A stretch of 64,000 nucleotides of DNA from Symbiodinium kawagutii (taxonomy: Eukaryota > Sar > Dinophyceae > Suessiales > Symbiodiniaceae), in contig VSDK01016342.1 in NCBI GenBank assembly GCA_009767595.1, forward strand, positions 172,228-236,227, read 5' to 3'. The translations under genes and the position numbers were made by a program. How positions within the stretch are numbered: the first letter of the stretch is position 1; each line of letters starts with the position of its first letter. Below the pieces are notes generated by a model that saw only the letters and a program-made list of their open reading frames with translations, did not search any database and had not been told where the DNA came from. Positions 47,629 to 59,189 of the stretch are shown here, one piece after another.

Positions 47629-48260
47629 ATGACTGTCGTGACTGTGGGATCCAGTGGAGCAGCTGCAGCAGCTCCAGAAGATAGGCCAGACGCAGCAGAG
47701 GAGGCATATGCGCGCAAAGAGTTTCAGATCATGCAGTTTCTGGCCATTCAGGAGGCGGCCTGCGAGCAACCTGCAGAAGTCCAGCGTTTGCTTGTGAGAG
47801 TGCTGGAGCTGCCAAATCATTTCCGCACTAGGATCCAGCGCACCCTGGAGGACCATGAGGACCAGATTGACTTCAATCGCTTCAATTGCTTCAATGAAGC
47901 AGCGCAAGCTGAGCAAGCTGAGCAAGCTGAGCAAGCTGAGCAAGCAGCAGCAGCTGCNNNNNNNNNNNNNNNNNNNNNNNNGCTGCGCTGCCACCGCTGG
48001 CGCTGCTGGGGCTGCCAGCAATGCCGGCCATTCCGGCGACTTTCCCAAGAGAAATCCACCCAAGCCATCAAGGCTTTGGTGGAGGTGACCAGAAGACCTA
48101 CGCTCTGCAGTTTCGGTGCAATTACTGTGGGGAACAGGTGACTACACCCTTTCTTGATGGTGGTGGTCCATATGTGTGGGTGAAGGAATTAGGGTGGAGG
48201 AAAGGCAAAGGGCCTGGCAGCAGCTGGAATAATTCAACCAGATGCCCTCTCTGCCAATGA
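47629..48260 (+). CDS. Protein with Ala/Gln repeat and C-terminal zinc-ribbon-like motif
   Basis: ATG at 47629 (AGCCATGAC) encodes MTVVTVGSSGAAAAAPEDRP, a helical segment (EEAYARKEFQIMQFLAIQEA and QRLLVRVLELPNHFRTRIQR), a 9-bp-unit duplication giving FNRFNCFNE, and then AEQ repeats from a CAAGCTGAG array. A 24-N gap (47958-47981) breaks the repeat. After it, the frame that reads through to 48260 encodes YALQFRCNYCGEQ, VWVKELGWRKGKG and STRCPLCQ, a CxxC...CxxC pair typical of a small zinc-binding domain. Because the gap length is uncertain, the frame across it cannot be checked, and a second gene start after the gap is possible. No named family. Confidence 0.5.
47958..47981. other. Assembly gap of 24 N in CAG/GCT repeat
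   Basis: Flanked by CAGCAGCAGCTGC and GCTGCGCTGCC, so it most likely hides extra repeat units of the coding repeat. Confidence 0.95.
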
Positions 48261-48714
48261 CCAAAGCCGCCTGAGCCACCTCGAGCGCCTCAAGGCAAAC
48301 AAAACCTGCCTCGACGGCAGGGGTCAGCCACAGAAAAGCTGATGACCAAAGGCAGCTTCCTGAGCAAAGCAAAAAGGAAGAAGGAAGGCCTCAACACACT
48401 CAACAGATCTTCGCACGCTTCGCAGAAGGAAAAAAACGAAAAAACGCTGCAGATGGTTGAGTTTACATGCAGAGTTTAAGGAGACGTAAGGAGGTTGTGT
48501 CCCGTTGTGTGGTTCAGCCGCAAACAGCATTTGCAATTGCGCAGATGTAATTTCCTTTATATCGCGTATATTGCTATATCGTATATATCGTATATATGCT
48601 ACATACCGTAAATACGCTATATATCGTATATATGCTGTATATGCCGTATATGCAATATATGCGAATATATGTCTTTCGTTTCTTTGCCGATTTGCGTTTC
48701 TTTGCCTTTCCCGC

Positions 48715-48885
48715 CTTTCCTCTGTTGTTTTTGCTCCAATGAAGGGCAATGAAGCGAATGAAGATGCTGAACCATTTGTTCAAAACGGTTCAAAAATTGT
48801 CATCCTGAGGTCTGAGGAAATCTGGGGCGTCTGGGGTCAGCTCCAGCAGCAACGTGGAGTTCGGGAACCCAGGGTTGCTTTTCCT
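48715..48885. repeat. Paralogous 165-bp segment, copy B
   Basis: Partner of 47080-47245. It carries tctgggg-CG-tctgggg (48821-48836), where copy A has a single tctgggg, and has a single cagggtt (48870-48876), where copy A has it doubled around CG. Confidence 0.85.
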
Positions 48886-49044
48886 TCAAAGGCATTGGTT
48901 CATTTCCATCATGAGGACCACCACAGCTACACACGGATTTAGGGCGTTAGGGGAGTTCAACAGAAGCAGTTCTCAGGTAAAGGATGCTCAGTGAGGTGAG
49001 TATACTTGTTGCTGCTTGTTGCGCTTGTTGACATGTTGGAACGG

Positions 49045-49640
49045 TTGGAATGCCCTTGCATTCGGTGCAGGGCATGGCAGGGTATTGCGTGTCAGATGGC
49101 TGCAATGTCCAGTAATGCCCTTGCATTCAATGCAGGGCATGGCAGGGCATTGGGCGCATTGGGTGTCAAATGGCTGCAATTCCCAGTAATGCCCTTGCAT
49201 TCAGCGCGATTCAGTGCAGGGCATGGCAGGGTATTGCATGTCAGATGGCCGCAGATGGCTGCAATGTCCAGTAATGCCCTTGCATTCAATGCAGGGCATG
49301 GCAGGGCATTGGGCGCATTGGGTGTCAAATGGCTGCAATTCCCAGTAATGCCCTTGCATTCAGTCGATTCAGTGCGATTCAGTGCAGGGCATGGCAGGGT
49401 ATTGCGGGGTATTGCATGTCAGATGGCTGCAATGTCCAGTAATGCCCTTGCATTCAATGCAGGGCATGGCAGGGCATTGCGTGTCAAATGGCTGCAATTC
49501 CCAGTAATGCTCTTGCATTCAGTGCAGGGCATGACAGGGCGTGACAGGGTATTGCATGTCAAATGTCTGCAATTTCCAGCAATGTCCGAACATTCAAAGC
49601 AGCGAAAGCAGGGCGTTGCAGCAAGGCAGGGCATGGCAGG
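49045..49640. repeat. Hairpin minisatellite, third and longest cluster
   Basis: About eight units of the TGCCCTTGCATTC...TGCAGGGCATGGCAGGG family, alternating two sub-types (spacer CAATGTCCAGTAA or CAATTCCCAGTAA). Several units carry extra 9-19 bp inserts of the N7-8-CG-N7-8 type: cattggg (about 49147 and 49308), cagatggc (about 49242), attcagt (about 49361-49383), gggtattg (about 49397) and tgacaggg (about 49531). Confidence 0.9.
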
Positions 49641-49674
49641 GCATTGCGTGGGAGAGATGCGCACACCAGGTCTT

Positions 49675-50372
49675 GATTGCAACCCACAATTCGCACAATT
49701 GGACCATATGCGCCATATGGGACCCAATGGTGTACCGCATGTATCGCATGCTTCGCAAGTATATCCGGTATACCATCGCATGTCATGTGCCTAAATCCTG
49801 CTAAATTTGCTAAATTCGCTAAATTCATCGAAATTCATGAGGTTATCCAGCGAATCCTGGCAACCATGATTTTTGCGTTTTTGCGATTTTTGCACATGTT
49901 GCGCGTACTGCGAATATTGGTGCACCTGGACTCATGTCATGTGTCCAATTTCCAGTTAGGTTCACTCGGTTCAGTTGGTCTCATGTCATGTGCCCAAACC
50001 CTGTTCAAACCGTTCATACAAGCGATACAAGTGATACAAGTACCGCTTGGTCTCCTGTCATTTGCCACTAGTATCGCTAGTATACATGCGATACATGTAC
50101 ATAGCGTACATAGTGCGCATAGTGAATCCTTTCTTAGGCTCTATCCGGAACATTGTGAAATGGTGGTTTGAACCGTTTCATGCCAAGGAAGCAGCATCAG
50201 GGACGAGACCTTCCATTCGTTCAATTGGTGATATCAGATCGCTTTCTTGAAGGCCGAGGGGAGAGGATAATGGTTTGGGGTCAGGGATGATGATCATGGT
50301 GATGATGCGGATGATGCTGATGATGATGATGTGGATGATGATGATTAGCGTGATTAGGAGGGTCTTCAACCG
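49675..50372. repeat. Paralogous segment, copy B
   Basis: Partner of 43000-43680, including the GATGATG microsatellite at 50286-50350. It has extra units cacaatt-CG-cacaatt (about 49693) and ttccatt-CG-ttcaatt (50211-50226) and lacks the doubled tttcatg and atcgcttt of copy A. Confidence 0.85.
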
Positions 50373-53300
50373 CGTCAACCGTTGGCTGACCTGAAAGGGA
50401 ACAATCAAATCAAAAACTGTAAGCTGTTGGGACTTCTACTGTCTAGCATATCTCGCATATCTAGTATTTTAACTAGTACTGTAACTATTACTATCGTTAC
50501 TATATAGCGCTATATAGCGCTATATAGCGTATATAGCGCTATATAGTTCTGTATCTAGTGCTGTCTACATAGTACTGTCTAGTACCTAACACTATAACTT
50601 GTATTGCGTGTATTGTAACTAGTACTGCAAACAAACTTGCGAATATTGTAACGATTGTATCTAGCGTAACTAGTACTGCTAGTACTGTAATTTGCCTAAT
50701 TTGTACCCGTTGTACCGATTTGTACCGTTTGTACTGTAATCAAGTCGATGAACTCGTATTGTAACTTGTACTGTAACTTGTACCTACTTGCACCTGCTTG
50801 CACCGCTTGTACTGTAACTTGTATACTGTAGCTCGTACTGTAACTCGTACTGTAACCTGTACTGTAATTCGGTACGTACACACATACTTATTTCGCTTAT
50901 TTACATATGCAACATATGTACACGCATGCAGGCGCGCAAACATACAACCCCTGACTTACATACCATATGATGGGATATGATGCACAAGTTTGCGGTCAAG
51001 TTGACCATCGAACCTGCCAGCATCAAAACCCGAAACTTTCATCATCGCCCGTGTGCGAAAGCATGCAACTGGTGGCCGCTTTACACGCTTCACATGGAGA
51101 AATTGAAAGCAACAAAATGTTTACTTGGGGCGCTTGGGGGGCGCACGCGTTGCAGCGGCATGCGTCAAGGGGCCCAGGCGCCATAGCAATGCGGTAGGAG
51201 CAACATCATGTCGCGGGTAGAATTTCACACATAGGTGCATTCGCACATGGATACATACATAAATCGCATAAATCGCATAAATCGCATAAATGACATAAAT
51301 ACGATAGATACATACACACACACGACACACAGATACATACAAACCGATACACACATACATACATACATACATGCATGCATACATACATACATACATAAAT
51401 ACGATACACACATACATACATACAGTGCATACACGTACATACATACGCATACATACATACATACATTCATACATTCCGTACATTCGGTACATTCGATACA
51501 TTCATACATTCGATATAATCGATGCACGAGATACATTCATACATTCGATTCATTCATACATTCATACAACATTCTTACATACGTTACATACGTACATACA
51601 TACACTCATGAAAACACTTTGAGCATACATGAATTTAATATAATTGAATCGATTGAATGTTTTTCATACCATACTTTACTTACTTTATGTGCGTGCAAAC
51701 CATGAAACCACATGAAGTTTTCCAAGAATGCAGCGCATCATTGTTGGCAGCCACTTTTTTTGGATGCCAGTAGCTGGTTGCCAGTTTCCTGGCGGCCAGC
51801 CTGGCCGTCAACGCGGTGACAAATAAACAAAAAAAGCGAAAAAGATTGAAGCCACGAATTGTATGACTTATTGCGCTTATTGCGCTTATTGGGCGTTGTT
51901 GGGTGCCCAGGATCAACCATCAATCGCATCAATTGATGAAAAGAGGGAAAAATGTCATTGGTTTGCCATTGCCATGTAATCTACAAGACCAAGATCTGTT
52001 CTTCTTTTGCGAGGTGGAGTCATTTCCAAAGATTATTTTTCCTCATGCTCAGAACCACGTTTCAAGGTGACCTGAATAACGCTGAATAATCTTTCAAAGG
52101 TCGGTAGAGCTTCATGCCGGGCGCAACATGAACAGATCGCCCATCATTTTTCCGATTTTTCATCAGAACAGTGTATATGTCACGCAATATATCGCAATAT
52201 ATTCCGATATATTCTGTATATTGGGATATATTGATCATATCCGTCATATCAACTTAAGTTCTTTGTCTGGACAATGTATCCAATATATCGAGTGTACACC
52301 ATTGGATGTTTCATGTGGTGCCAGCAGGTTTCCAACCAAGTGCCCAAAGTAGATCGGTAGATTCGCCCATCAATTTTTAGTCGTTTTTAGTGGTTCTGAA
52401 AATATATGCGTATCCCCAAAATGTCCCAAAACGCCCCAAAATATTCAAAAAAATCAAACATTGATGCGATTAATGCGATTAACGATTTATAATTGTTATA
52501 ATTGTTATAATCCGTATAATCGTTATAATGATACGAATGATAAGCCGGAGAAGCCCACCATTTTCTGAGGTTCCACATTTTTTGAAGCCCATAATTCGCG
52601 CAATTAATACCGATTAATACTGCACAACGCTGCACAATCTATTCGTCTATTATATGTATCGTATGTATTACGTGTATTATATCGTATTATACCGTATTAT
52701 AGCGATTATAGCCCCAACTACATCCCTGAGCCTGGTCTCATCTCAGCTCAAAGCACTTTCAGGCGTTTCAGGGAAGCAAAGTTGGATACTCCGCAAGACA
52801 TGGGGAGGAGTCGCCGGGACCCGCTGGGCATGAGTTGTTGGGTCGGTTGGGTCGGTTGGGTGCCCAGATCAACCATCATTTAATTAAGTTGGTCATAAAA
52901 AAACAACATAGTCAATATTGACCAATGATGCTGAACAATCCGAACAATCTATATATATATATATATATCGTATATATTGACCGTATTGACCGTATTGACA
53001 ATCTGCAGTAGCTAACATGGCTAACATGTCAACACAAGTCACCGCAAGTCATTGTTGAACAAAGAGTTAAAGGGAATCACCATTTGGGAAAACAATGGGT
53101 TTCAATCATTTTAGTGTCCAGCGGTTCTTGTCTCGCTTGTCTGGATCATGCCCTGGGGCAGCAGGGCCAAGCAGAAAGTGTTGTAATCAGGGGATTCAGG
53201 GGCCAGTGCCAGAAGAAAAATGCTTGGACATGTCGCTGATTTTGAGAACCTTTTGGCACAACGTCCAGCCACGGCCACAAAGCATCAGGACAGTGACACG

Positions 53301-53585
53301 CAGTCCAATCCAATCCAATCAAATTTCTATCATTGTGCCTAATCATGCGAATCATGGATCATTGCCATTCACTATAAACGCTATAAACACCACCCTTGGA
53401 GTAGAACATGGCAGGGAAAAAGCCTTTTTCGAAGGAGGAAAAAAACGGAACAATCCAATTTCTGTGGATTTCTTTCATTTGCTCTTAATCCAATTTCTTT
53501 CATGTGTGCCTGACTCTAGCGACTCTAGACGCTCTAGAGCCAGTTTTGCGTCCACTAGGGACACTGTTCCTTTCGAGCTGCGCCA
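50373..53585. other. AT-rich non-coding DNA with satellites
   Basis: Contains TATAGCGC strings (about 50505-50550), a TGTACTGTAACT array (50690-50880), an (ACAT)n array (listed separately), GCTTATT and GTATTAT chains (51863-51900, 52640-52700) and a (TA)n run at 52950-52970. A frame at 50977-51186 is open but unconvincing. No gene called. Confidence 0.5.
51240..51610. repeat. (ACAT)n array, about 370 bp
   Basis: ACAT/CATA tetranucleotide array mixed with AAATCGCAT and ATTCGAT/GGTACATTC words. The frames through it on both strands (His/Tyr/Ile/Thr or Met/Tyr/Cys/Val) are repeat artefacts. Confidence 0.9.
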
Positions 53586-54199
53586 TGTCTGAAAACCGTG
53601 AAGACAGGAGGGACAGCCCGGAGGATTACCTGTTAGTTGACACGGCCAACATGAGCATTGAGGGCAGGGTGGACATGTGTGAAATTTCTCATGACAATCT
53701 TCGAGGCAAACATGACAGACTTCAGCAGGACGTCTATATGTTGCAACTTGAGGTCTCGGCCATACAAGGGACGATGCGTCAAATTCAGGAAGACCTGAAC
53801 GAGACTCGCCAGTTGTTGAGCGATGTGGTGGCATGTTTGCAAGACCCTTGTGCTCCTCGAGGTCCTCCACGTCGAGGTTTGCCACTGTCCTCGCTGTCCT
53901 CAAGGTTACCCGCTGCAGGGTGGGTTGTAGCCACGGTGTTGGAATTGAGGCAAAAGCTGATGCCGGTAGTGCTGCCATCAAAGCCGAAAACACCACCTCT
54001 GAGCTGTCCTTCCACTCTCCTTGCTGCAGATGCTTCAGGCGCTTCAGGAAGTAGACTGGCGCCAGATCCTGTGGAACGTGTGGAAGCTGAGGCGGATGAG
54101 GGACGTGGCCGCAGGTCTCAGCAGACGAGGCGGCCTTTGCCTCCGGAGGAAATCGGTGTCGTCGGTGTGCGGCCTCCAAAGACTCGCCGAATGCTGTGA
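53586..54199 (+). CDS. Coiled-coil protein of unknown function, 204 aa
   Basis: ATG at 53586 (GCGCCATGTC) encodes MSENREDRRDSPEDYLLVDT, a predicted coiled coil (LQQDVYMLQLEVSAIQGTMR then QIQEDLNETRQLLSDVVACL, residues about 45-90), an Ala/Pro/Leu-rich middle, and a basic tail (GRGRRSQQTRRPLP, RPPKTRRML) before a TGA at 54197-54199. The minus strand also has an open 299-codon frame over the same bases with Cys-rich runs. I prefer the + strand because of the start context and the regular heptads. A microduplication actctag-CG-actctag lies in the 5' flank (near 53515). No named family. Confidence 0.5.
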
Positions 54200-56814
54200 G
54201 CACATTGAATGCTGCTCGCCGGATGGACGCAGGTGAAATTGTTCCTTGGACCACTGCATCTTCGTTGGGTGCACCTTTGCATCCTTTGCATACGTCCGGA
54301 TTTGAACGATTTGAGTTCGCCTTGTGAAGGAAAAACTTCGAGCCATTCACAGCATTCCTCATGGATGCCACCAAGGGCTACCCAACAACAGTTACAGTAA
54401 CATGGCAGCCCACCAATCCTAGCATTGGAAAGGAAACCTTTGCGGACAGATGCAGTTCCATGTTCAAAGGGCTTCAGTCCGGAATCATCTTCAAAAGTTA
54501 ATTGTTGATCACTTTTGAGTCGTTTGAACGGTTTCAACGGTTTCAATATAATCGATATAATGATTCGTAATGATTGCGATGATTGATGATGCGGATGATG
54601 GTCGATCTAAAGCGTTTAAAGCGTTTAAAGGAGAAAAAACAAGAAAATTAAAAGTGGGTTGGTGATTTCAGCCATCCCTTTTGATTGCGCCCGTTGCCTC
54701 CTGGATGTCACCTACAGCTACCCCAACAACAGCCGCAACAGCTAACCACCGCAAGCCATCAGACAATGTTCCTAACCTGCGTAACCTGACAATTGCCAGA
54801 ACAGATGTTGGTTCATCGATTCCCCAAGTTGCATTTTAGAGATGTTTAGAGCGTTTAGAGGGTTTACACGGTTTACAGATCATTCGGATCATTGTAACGA
54901 TTCGTAAAGATTGCTAATCAATTGATTATTTTTATTCGTTTTTATTGATCGACTAGCCAGACCAGCCACACATTGTGGCGATTGTGGTTTTCTATCCGTC
55001 GACGCCCCAAAACATGGATGGCTCTAACATGGCAACCAGGAGCGAAGTGAAATGCCTGCGACTATGCGGACCATGGTGGTCCAAGAGGCCCAGGAGGACT
55101 TTTGGGACATTGGGGGAAAGTGGTGGGAGTGGTGCAGGAATCAGGGAAGTTTCGTCCACCTCCAACATTCACTAACCTAGCAATTGGGTGTTCCAATTTT
55201 CGCAATTTTGCCCTCCAGATCCCAAGGGAGTCAAGGGAGTTCATGGAAGGATTGGCCAATCTAGCGAATCTAGGTCCCCCAACCAGGGCCCTGTCAAGCG
55301 TGTCAAGTTCCATCCAAAGTGCGCAAAATGTTCATTCTTGAACACATTTGAATAAGGAGTTTTAAACAAATTGATACAAGCGATGCTGCAGATGCTGGCT
55401 GCATTGTGTGAGCACTAACATGTGTAAAATGGACAATGGCTCATAACTGCGATAACTGCATTTTTATTGATCGACTGGCCAAACCAGCCACACATTGTGG
55501 TTTGCAGGCTGTGAAAGATTTGTTGGGTCTCTTGTGCAGCGTTGTGCAGGCGTCTCAGGTTCAATCATTGTTCGCATTGTTTCTTCTCGTTAAATGTCGG
55601 ATCCTGGTGACCTTCATTTGGCACTGTGAGCCGATTCAAAATTTGGTTCATCCTGGACCGCCAGAGCGCTGCATTGCTTTGGCCAGCAGATCAGTGCCTT
55701 GGGGGCCCAGGTTGGGCAACTGCCAGAAGGAGCCAGTGTTGGTGGAGGATTGTCCTGCACCAGCATTGGCTCAGCTCACAGGAGCTGTGCTTTGCATTGT
55801 TTGGAAGATGGTGGCTTTGAATCGTTTGAATCAGTGAATCGAGTGAATGGCCCTTGGCAACTGCCAGAAAAGCACAGCCAGATTGCAGAGCGTTGCAGAG
55901 TTTGTGGCAGATGACCTGTTCATTGCTTCCAGTAAGTGTGTTTATTATGCCGATTATGCTCGAAGACTGCGATATATCGTAATGCAAAATGCAGCCCTGC
56001 ATTGAAGTGCATTTGCTGGATCGACGTGGCATCAAGCGTAGAGTCTGTGCTGCATGGACCGCGTTTGGTCCGTTCACGTTCAGTGCACGAACCAAACGCG
56101 GCCAGACGCAGCGTATTGCTTTCAGGCGGTTGTTCTTGTTTCCAGTCTCTGAGGCGAAAATGCATCGCTGAGTCATGTGGAAACATTTGGATCTGTGGGA
56201 ACGAGTGTAATGTGGAGGTGGGCCGGGTGGGCCAGATAACATTGTTGCTGTCCTCGCCCATCTTTTCATCATACTCAATCTGTGATGCCGCCAATGTCTC
56301 AATGCATGCAGAGTGGTGGTGCACATCTGGAGGTGACAGTTGAACGAGTTGAACCTGCAAGAAATTGGCCACATCCGGTAAGTGGCAAAGCAATTTCTTG
56401 TTTTTGAAGGTGCCTCTTTTCTTTTGGTGTTTGGAGCAGCTGAACCAGTGACTCCAGGCGCCAGCTGAAGAGAGCACCCGCAAAAAAAATTCTGCTATGT
56501 CACTGGGCAGATTGCTTGCTTGAGAACTCTGAGGCTTCCACATTGACGCAGGCAGCAACAAGCAGGCCATAATGGCAGCCTAGTTAGGCCCCCAAATTTG
56601 TTGATGTCGTAGATTCTTAGTGTCACTCGTGTCACTGTTCTATGGTGGTTAGTTTTAGGTCAAAGTTACCCACAGTAGAATGGCGTAGAATGGTGACGCT
56701 CAGAATCTACAACATGAACAATTTGCGCGTCTGAAGTGAACAATTATGCGCAATTATGTCGATCTATGGACTGCAGAGCTGTCGCCACCCTTTGCGCACG
56801 TTCGTTCACAGGTT
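54200..56814. other. Mostly non-coding, with decayed repeats
   Basis: TTTTTATTGATCGACT, CCAGCCACACATTGTGG and neighbouring words occur twice, near 54940 and 55462, about 520 bp apart. CAACTGCCAGAA recurs at 55718 and 55858. Several frames are open (55436-55837, 55936-56343 and minus-strand counterparts), but none has a recognisable domain or consistent coding pattern, so no gene is called. Confidence 0.4.
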
Positions 56815-57200
56815 TTGCAGGATGAAGTGTAACTGAAATTGTGGTGTGACGATGCGGCGTGACAGCCCGAGCTGTCTTCGGATGTGAGTCACTTAGCCGC
56901 GATGAAGTGTTGCTGAAGTTCTGGTGGGACGATAGGGGGTGACAGTTGTGCAAATCTTCTGCACGACTGCCGCCACCTTTTGACTGCTTTTGACCACGTT
57001 TTGATCAAACAAATCCATTATTGCAGGATGAAGTGTAACTGAAGTTGTGGTGGGACGATGCGGCGTGACAGCACAGAAGTGCAAATTGCACTTTTCGAGC
57101 TGTCTTCGCCTGTGAGTCACTGAGCCGCGATGAAGTGTTGCTGAAGTTCTGGTGGCGCTGGTGGGACGATAGGGGGTGACAGTTGTGCAAATCTTCTGCG
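56815..57200. repeat. Two imperfect repeats of about 200 bp
   Basis: GGATGAAGTGTAACTGAA (56819 and 57027), GAGCTGTCTTCG (about 56869 and 57100) and GATGAAGTGTTGCTGAAGTT (56901 and 57130) followed by GGGACGATAGGGGGTGACAG recur in order. The second copy has ctggtgg-CG-ctggtgg (57149-57164) where the first has one ctggtgg (56921-56927). Confidence 0.85.
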
Positions 57201-57492
57201 ATAACTGCGTTGAATATCATGAAACTGGTTACAGCGTTACAGTGTCAACAGTGTTCTTGGGTTCTTCCCAAAAATCGCAAAAATATCTTGCGTATCTTGC
57301 GTATCTTGCGTATTTTGCGTATCTTGTCATTGAAAGTGATTGTGTTCAAGTGATGCATTGCGCTTGGCCACATCGACCAGAATATACCGCATATACCGCA
57401 TATACCGCATATACCACATATACCAAGCGTCAGAGACCAGAAGGGGTGCTGATTGACATGCGTTGCCTTTGGTCAAAGTGACAAGGACTGAA

Positions 57493-58236
57493 ATGAGGCA
57501 TTTGCGACAAGATGGTTTGCTGGAGCTGCCGCAGGGATTCTCAGTACACATCAGACGCATCAGACGCATCAGAGCCACAGCCCTCCAAAACAACAATGAT
57601 GACTGTAGTCAGACTGCCTCAGAGTGTGCTCAATGCACTCAATGTAGAATTGATCAAGCTTCATTCGCTTCATTGATCTAAAGCATTCTAAAGCGTTCTA
57701 AAGCCACTAAAGCCGCTAAAGCCATTTTGGCCGAAGCTGGGAAGAGTTTGAAGGTGATCCTAATGGAATGGCTCGGCAACGAACCCTTGCAAGAGCCTCG
57801 AGAGCCTGAGCCTGGGTCATTGACTGTGGAACCACCTACATCCACTACACGCACTACATCATATGATATCCATCCCAATGTCCAACCTGAGCCGCCTGAG
57901 CTGGAGATTCCACCAGGAGCTGCAGCTGCTTCTTCAGCAGCACGACGACCAGCAACACCAGCAGATGCAGCAACAGCAGCAGCGGCAGCAGAAGGAGCAG
58001 GCGCTGCCTTTGAAGCAGCGGCACCGTTCTTTGCGGCTCAGGGTCGTCCCTTCCTTCCACTCATGGAGGCGATGGAGGGTTTGCGCATCATGCATCGTGA
58101 GATGGAGGTGGCCATGGGGGAGTACCAGGGCCTCCGCTACGATTGGAATCATATCCGTCAATTGGCCCGCTGGCATGGATGGATTGCAAACCTTCTGAAC
58201 GAGCTTGGTGAGGCGGATGAATCGGATGGATATTAA
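57493..58236 (+). CDS. Ala/Pro-rich protein of unknown function, copy 1, two exons
   Basis: ATG at 57493 begins MRHLRQDGLLELPQGFSVHI, then RRIRRIR made by a triplet of catcaga-CG units, and an Asn/Cys/Gln-rich part before a stop at 57681. A second open part in the same frame from about 57690 to 58236 encodes LAEAGKSLKVILMEWLGNEP, a Pro/Thr/Ser linker, an Ala-rich tract, FLPLMEAMEGLRIMHREMEV and NHIRQLARWHGWIANLLNEL. I infer that an intron joins the two parts, since the intervening chain of tctaaag units (57677-57723) contains the stop. The MEAMEG doubling comes from an in-frame 9-bp unit absent from copy 2. No named family. Confidence 0.45.
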
Positions 58237-59189
58237 TTCAGAGAAGCGAGAGAAGGTCGTTGCTTCAGTTCGGCCAGTTGCTTCAACTTCCTTGTCATGT
58301 GACTCATGTGACTCATGTGAGACCTTCACATTGATCGCATTGATGTTTTTTTGCAGTTTTTTGCAAGCAAAAAACTTGCCAAAACTTGCACACTGAATAA
58401 GAGCTTAGCTGCGAAATTCGCACTGAAAAAAGGCAGACATTGCTTGACTTGACTTGACGGCCTTTGTTTCGTTTGTTTCCAATGAATTGATCGAATTGAT
58501 AATTCATTTCTAGCGTTTCTAGTCATGATTTATCCGATTTATCGTATTTATTCGATTTATGCATAGCGTATGCATTCATTGGCTGCATTGACAAGATTCC
58601 ATGGCATTCCAACCCTGAGGCCCCTGCAAAATTTTAGCAAAGCTGACCAACACCAGCTCTGGCGGCTCTGGCAGAGGTGACGCCGGGGGACAAATGCCAT
58701 TGAACCGATTGAACAGGATTCAATCATTTCGAATCATTTTCAACGATTTTCAATCGGTTCGATGCATATTCGTAGAAGTATCAGAAGTATCAGAGTTAAT
58801 TATTGCGATTAATGCGATTAATCGGATTAATGGTCATCGATGAAGTCAATGCCACTGTCACGCGTGTCACGACTGTCAGTGCGCTCTGCTTTGTCATTGT
58901 CAATGCCATGTAGGCAATGTTACGCCAGCATTGATACTGCAATCTTTCAACCTCATCAGCCAAACTAGCCAAAGGCCTAACATGGCAACCCAATAAACTC
59001 TTGGGTGTTTTGGCAAGTTGTTGTCCACATATCTCTAGAGATTGATGGATCCATTGGTAGATTTCGCGGATTTCGCACCTCCTTTGCAATGCTTGGCAAG
59101 CGTTTGCAAGTCAATGTGGTGGTAACTGAAGATTTTAGTGTGAACATCGATCCATCGAGGATCTACCAATGGAACGCGTGGAACGGTTG

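Noticed and set aside
50967-51197. Open frames of about 70 codons starting near a TATGATGG context
   Set aside because: Two overlapping frames are equally open, no domain is seen and the flanks are satellite DNA.
51121-51705. His/Tyr/Ile- and Met/Tyr/Cys-rich frames
   Set aside because: They are translations of the ACAT array.
53475-54374. 299-codon open frame on the minus strand with Cys-rich segments
   Set aside because: It overlaps the + strand coiled-coil gene, whose start context, heptads and termination are more convincing; the Cys runs are the complement of Gln/Leu/Ser codons.
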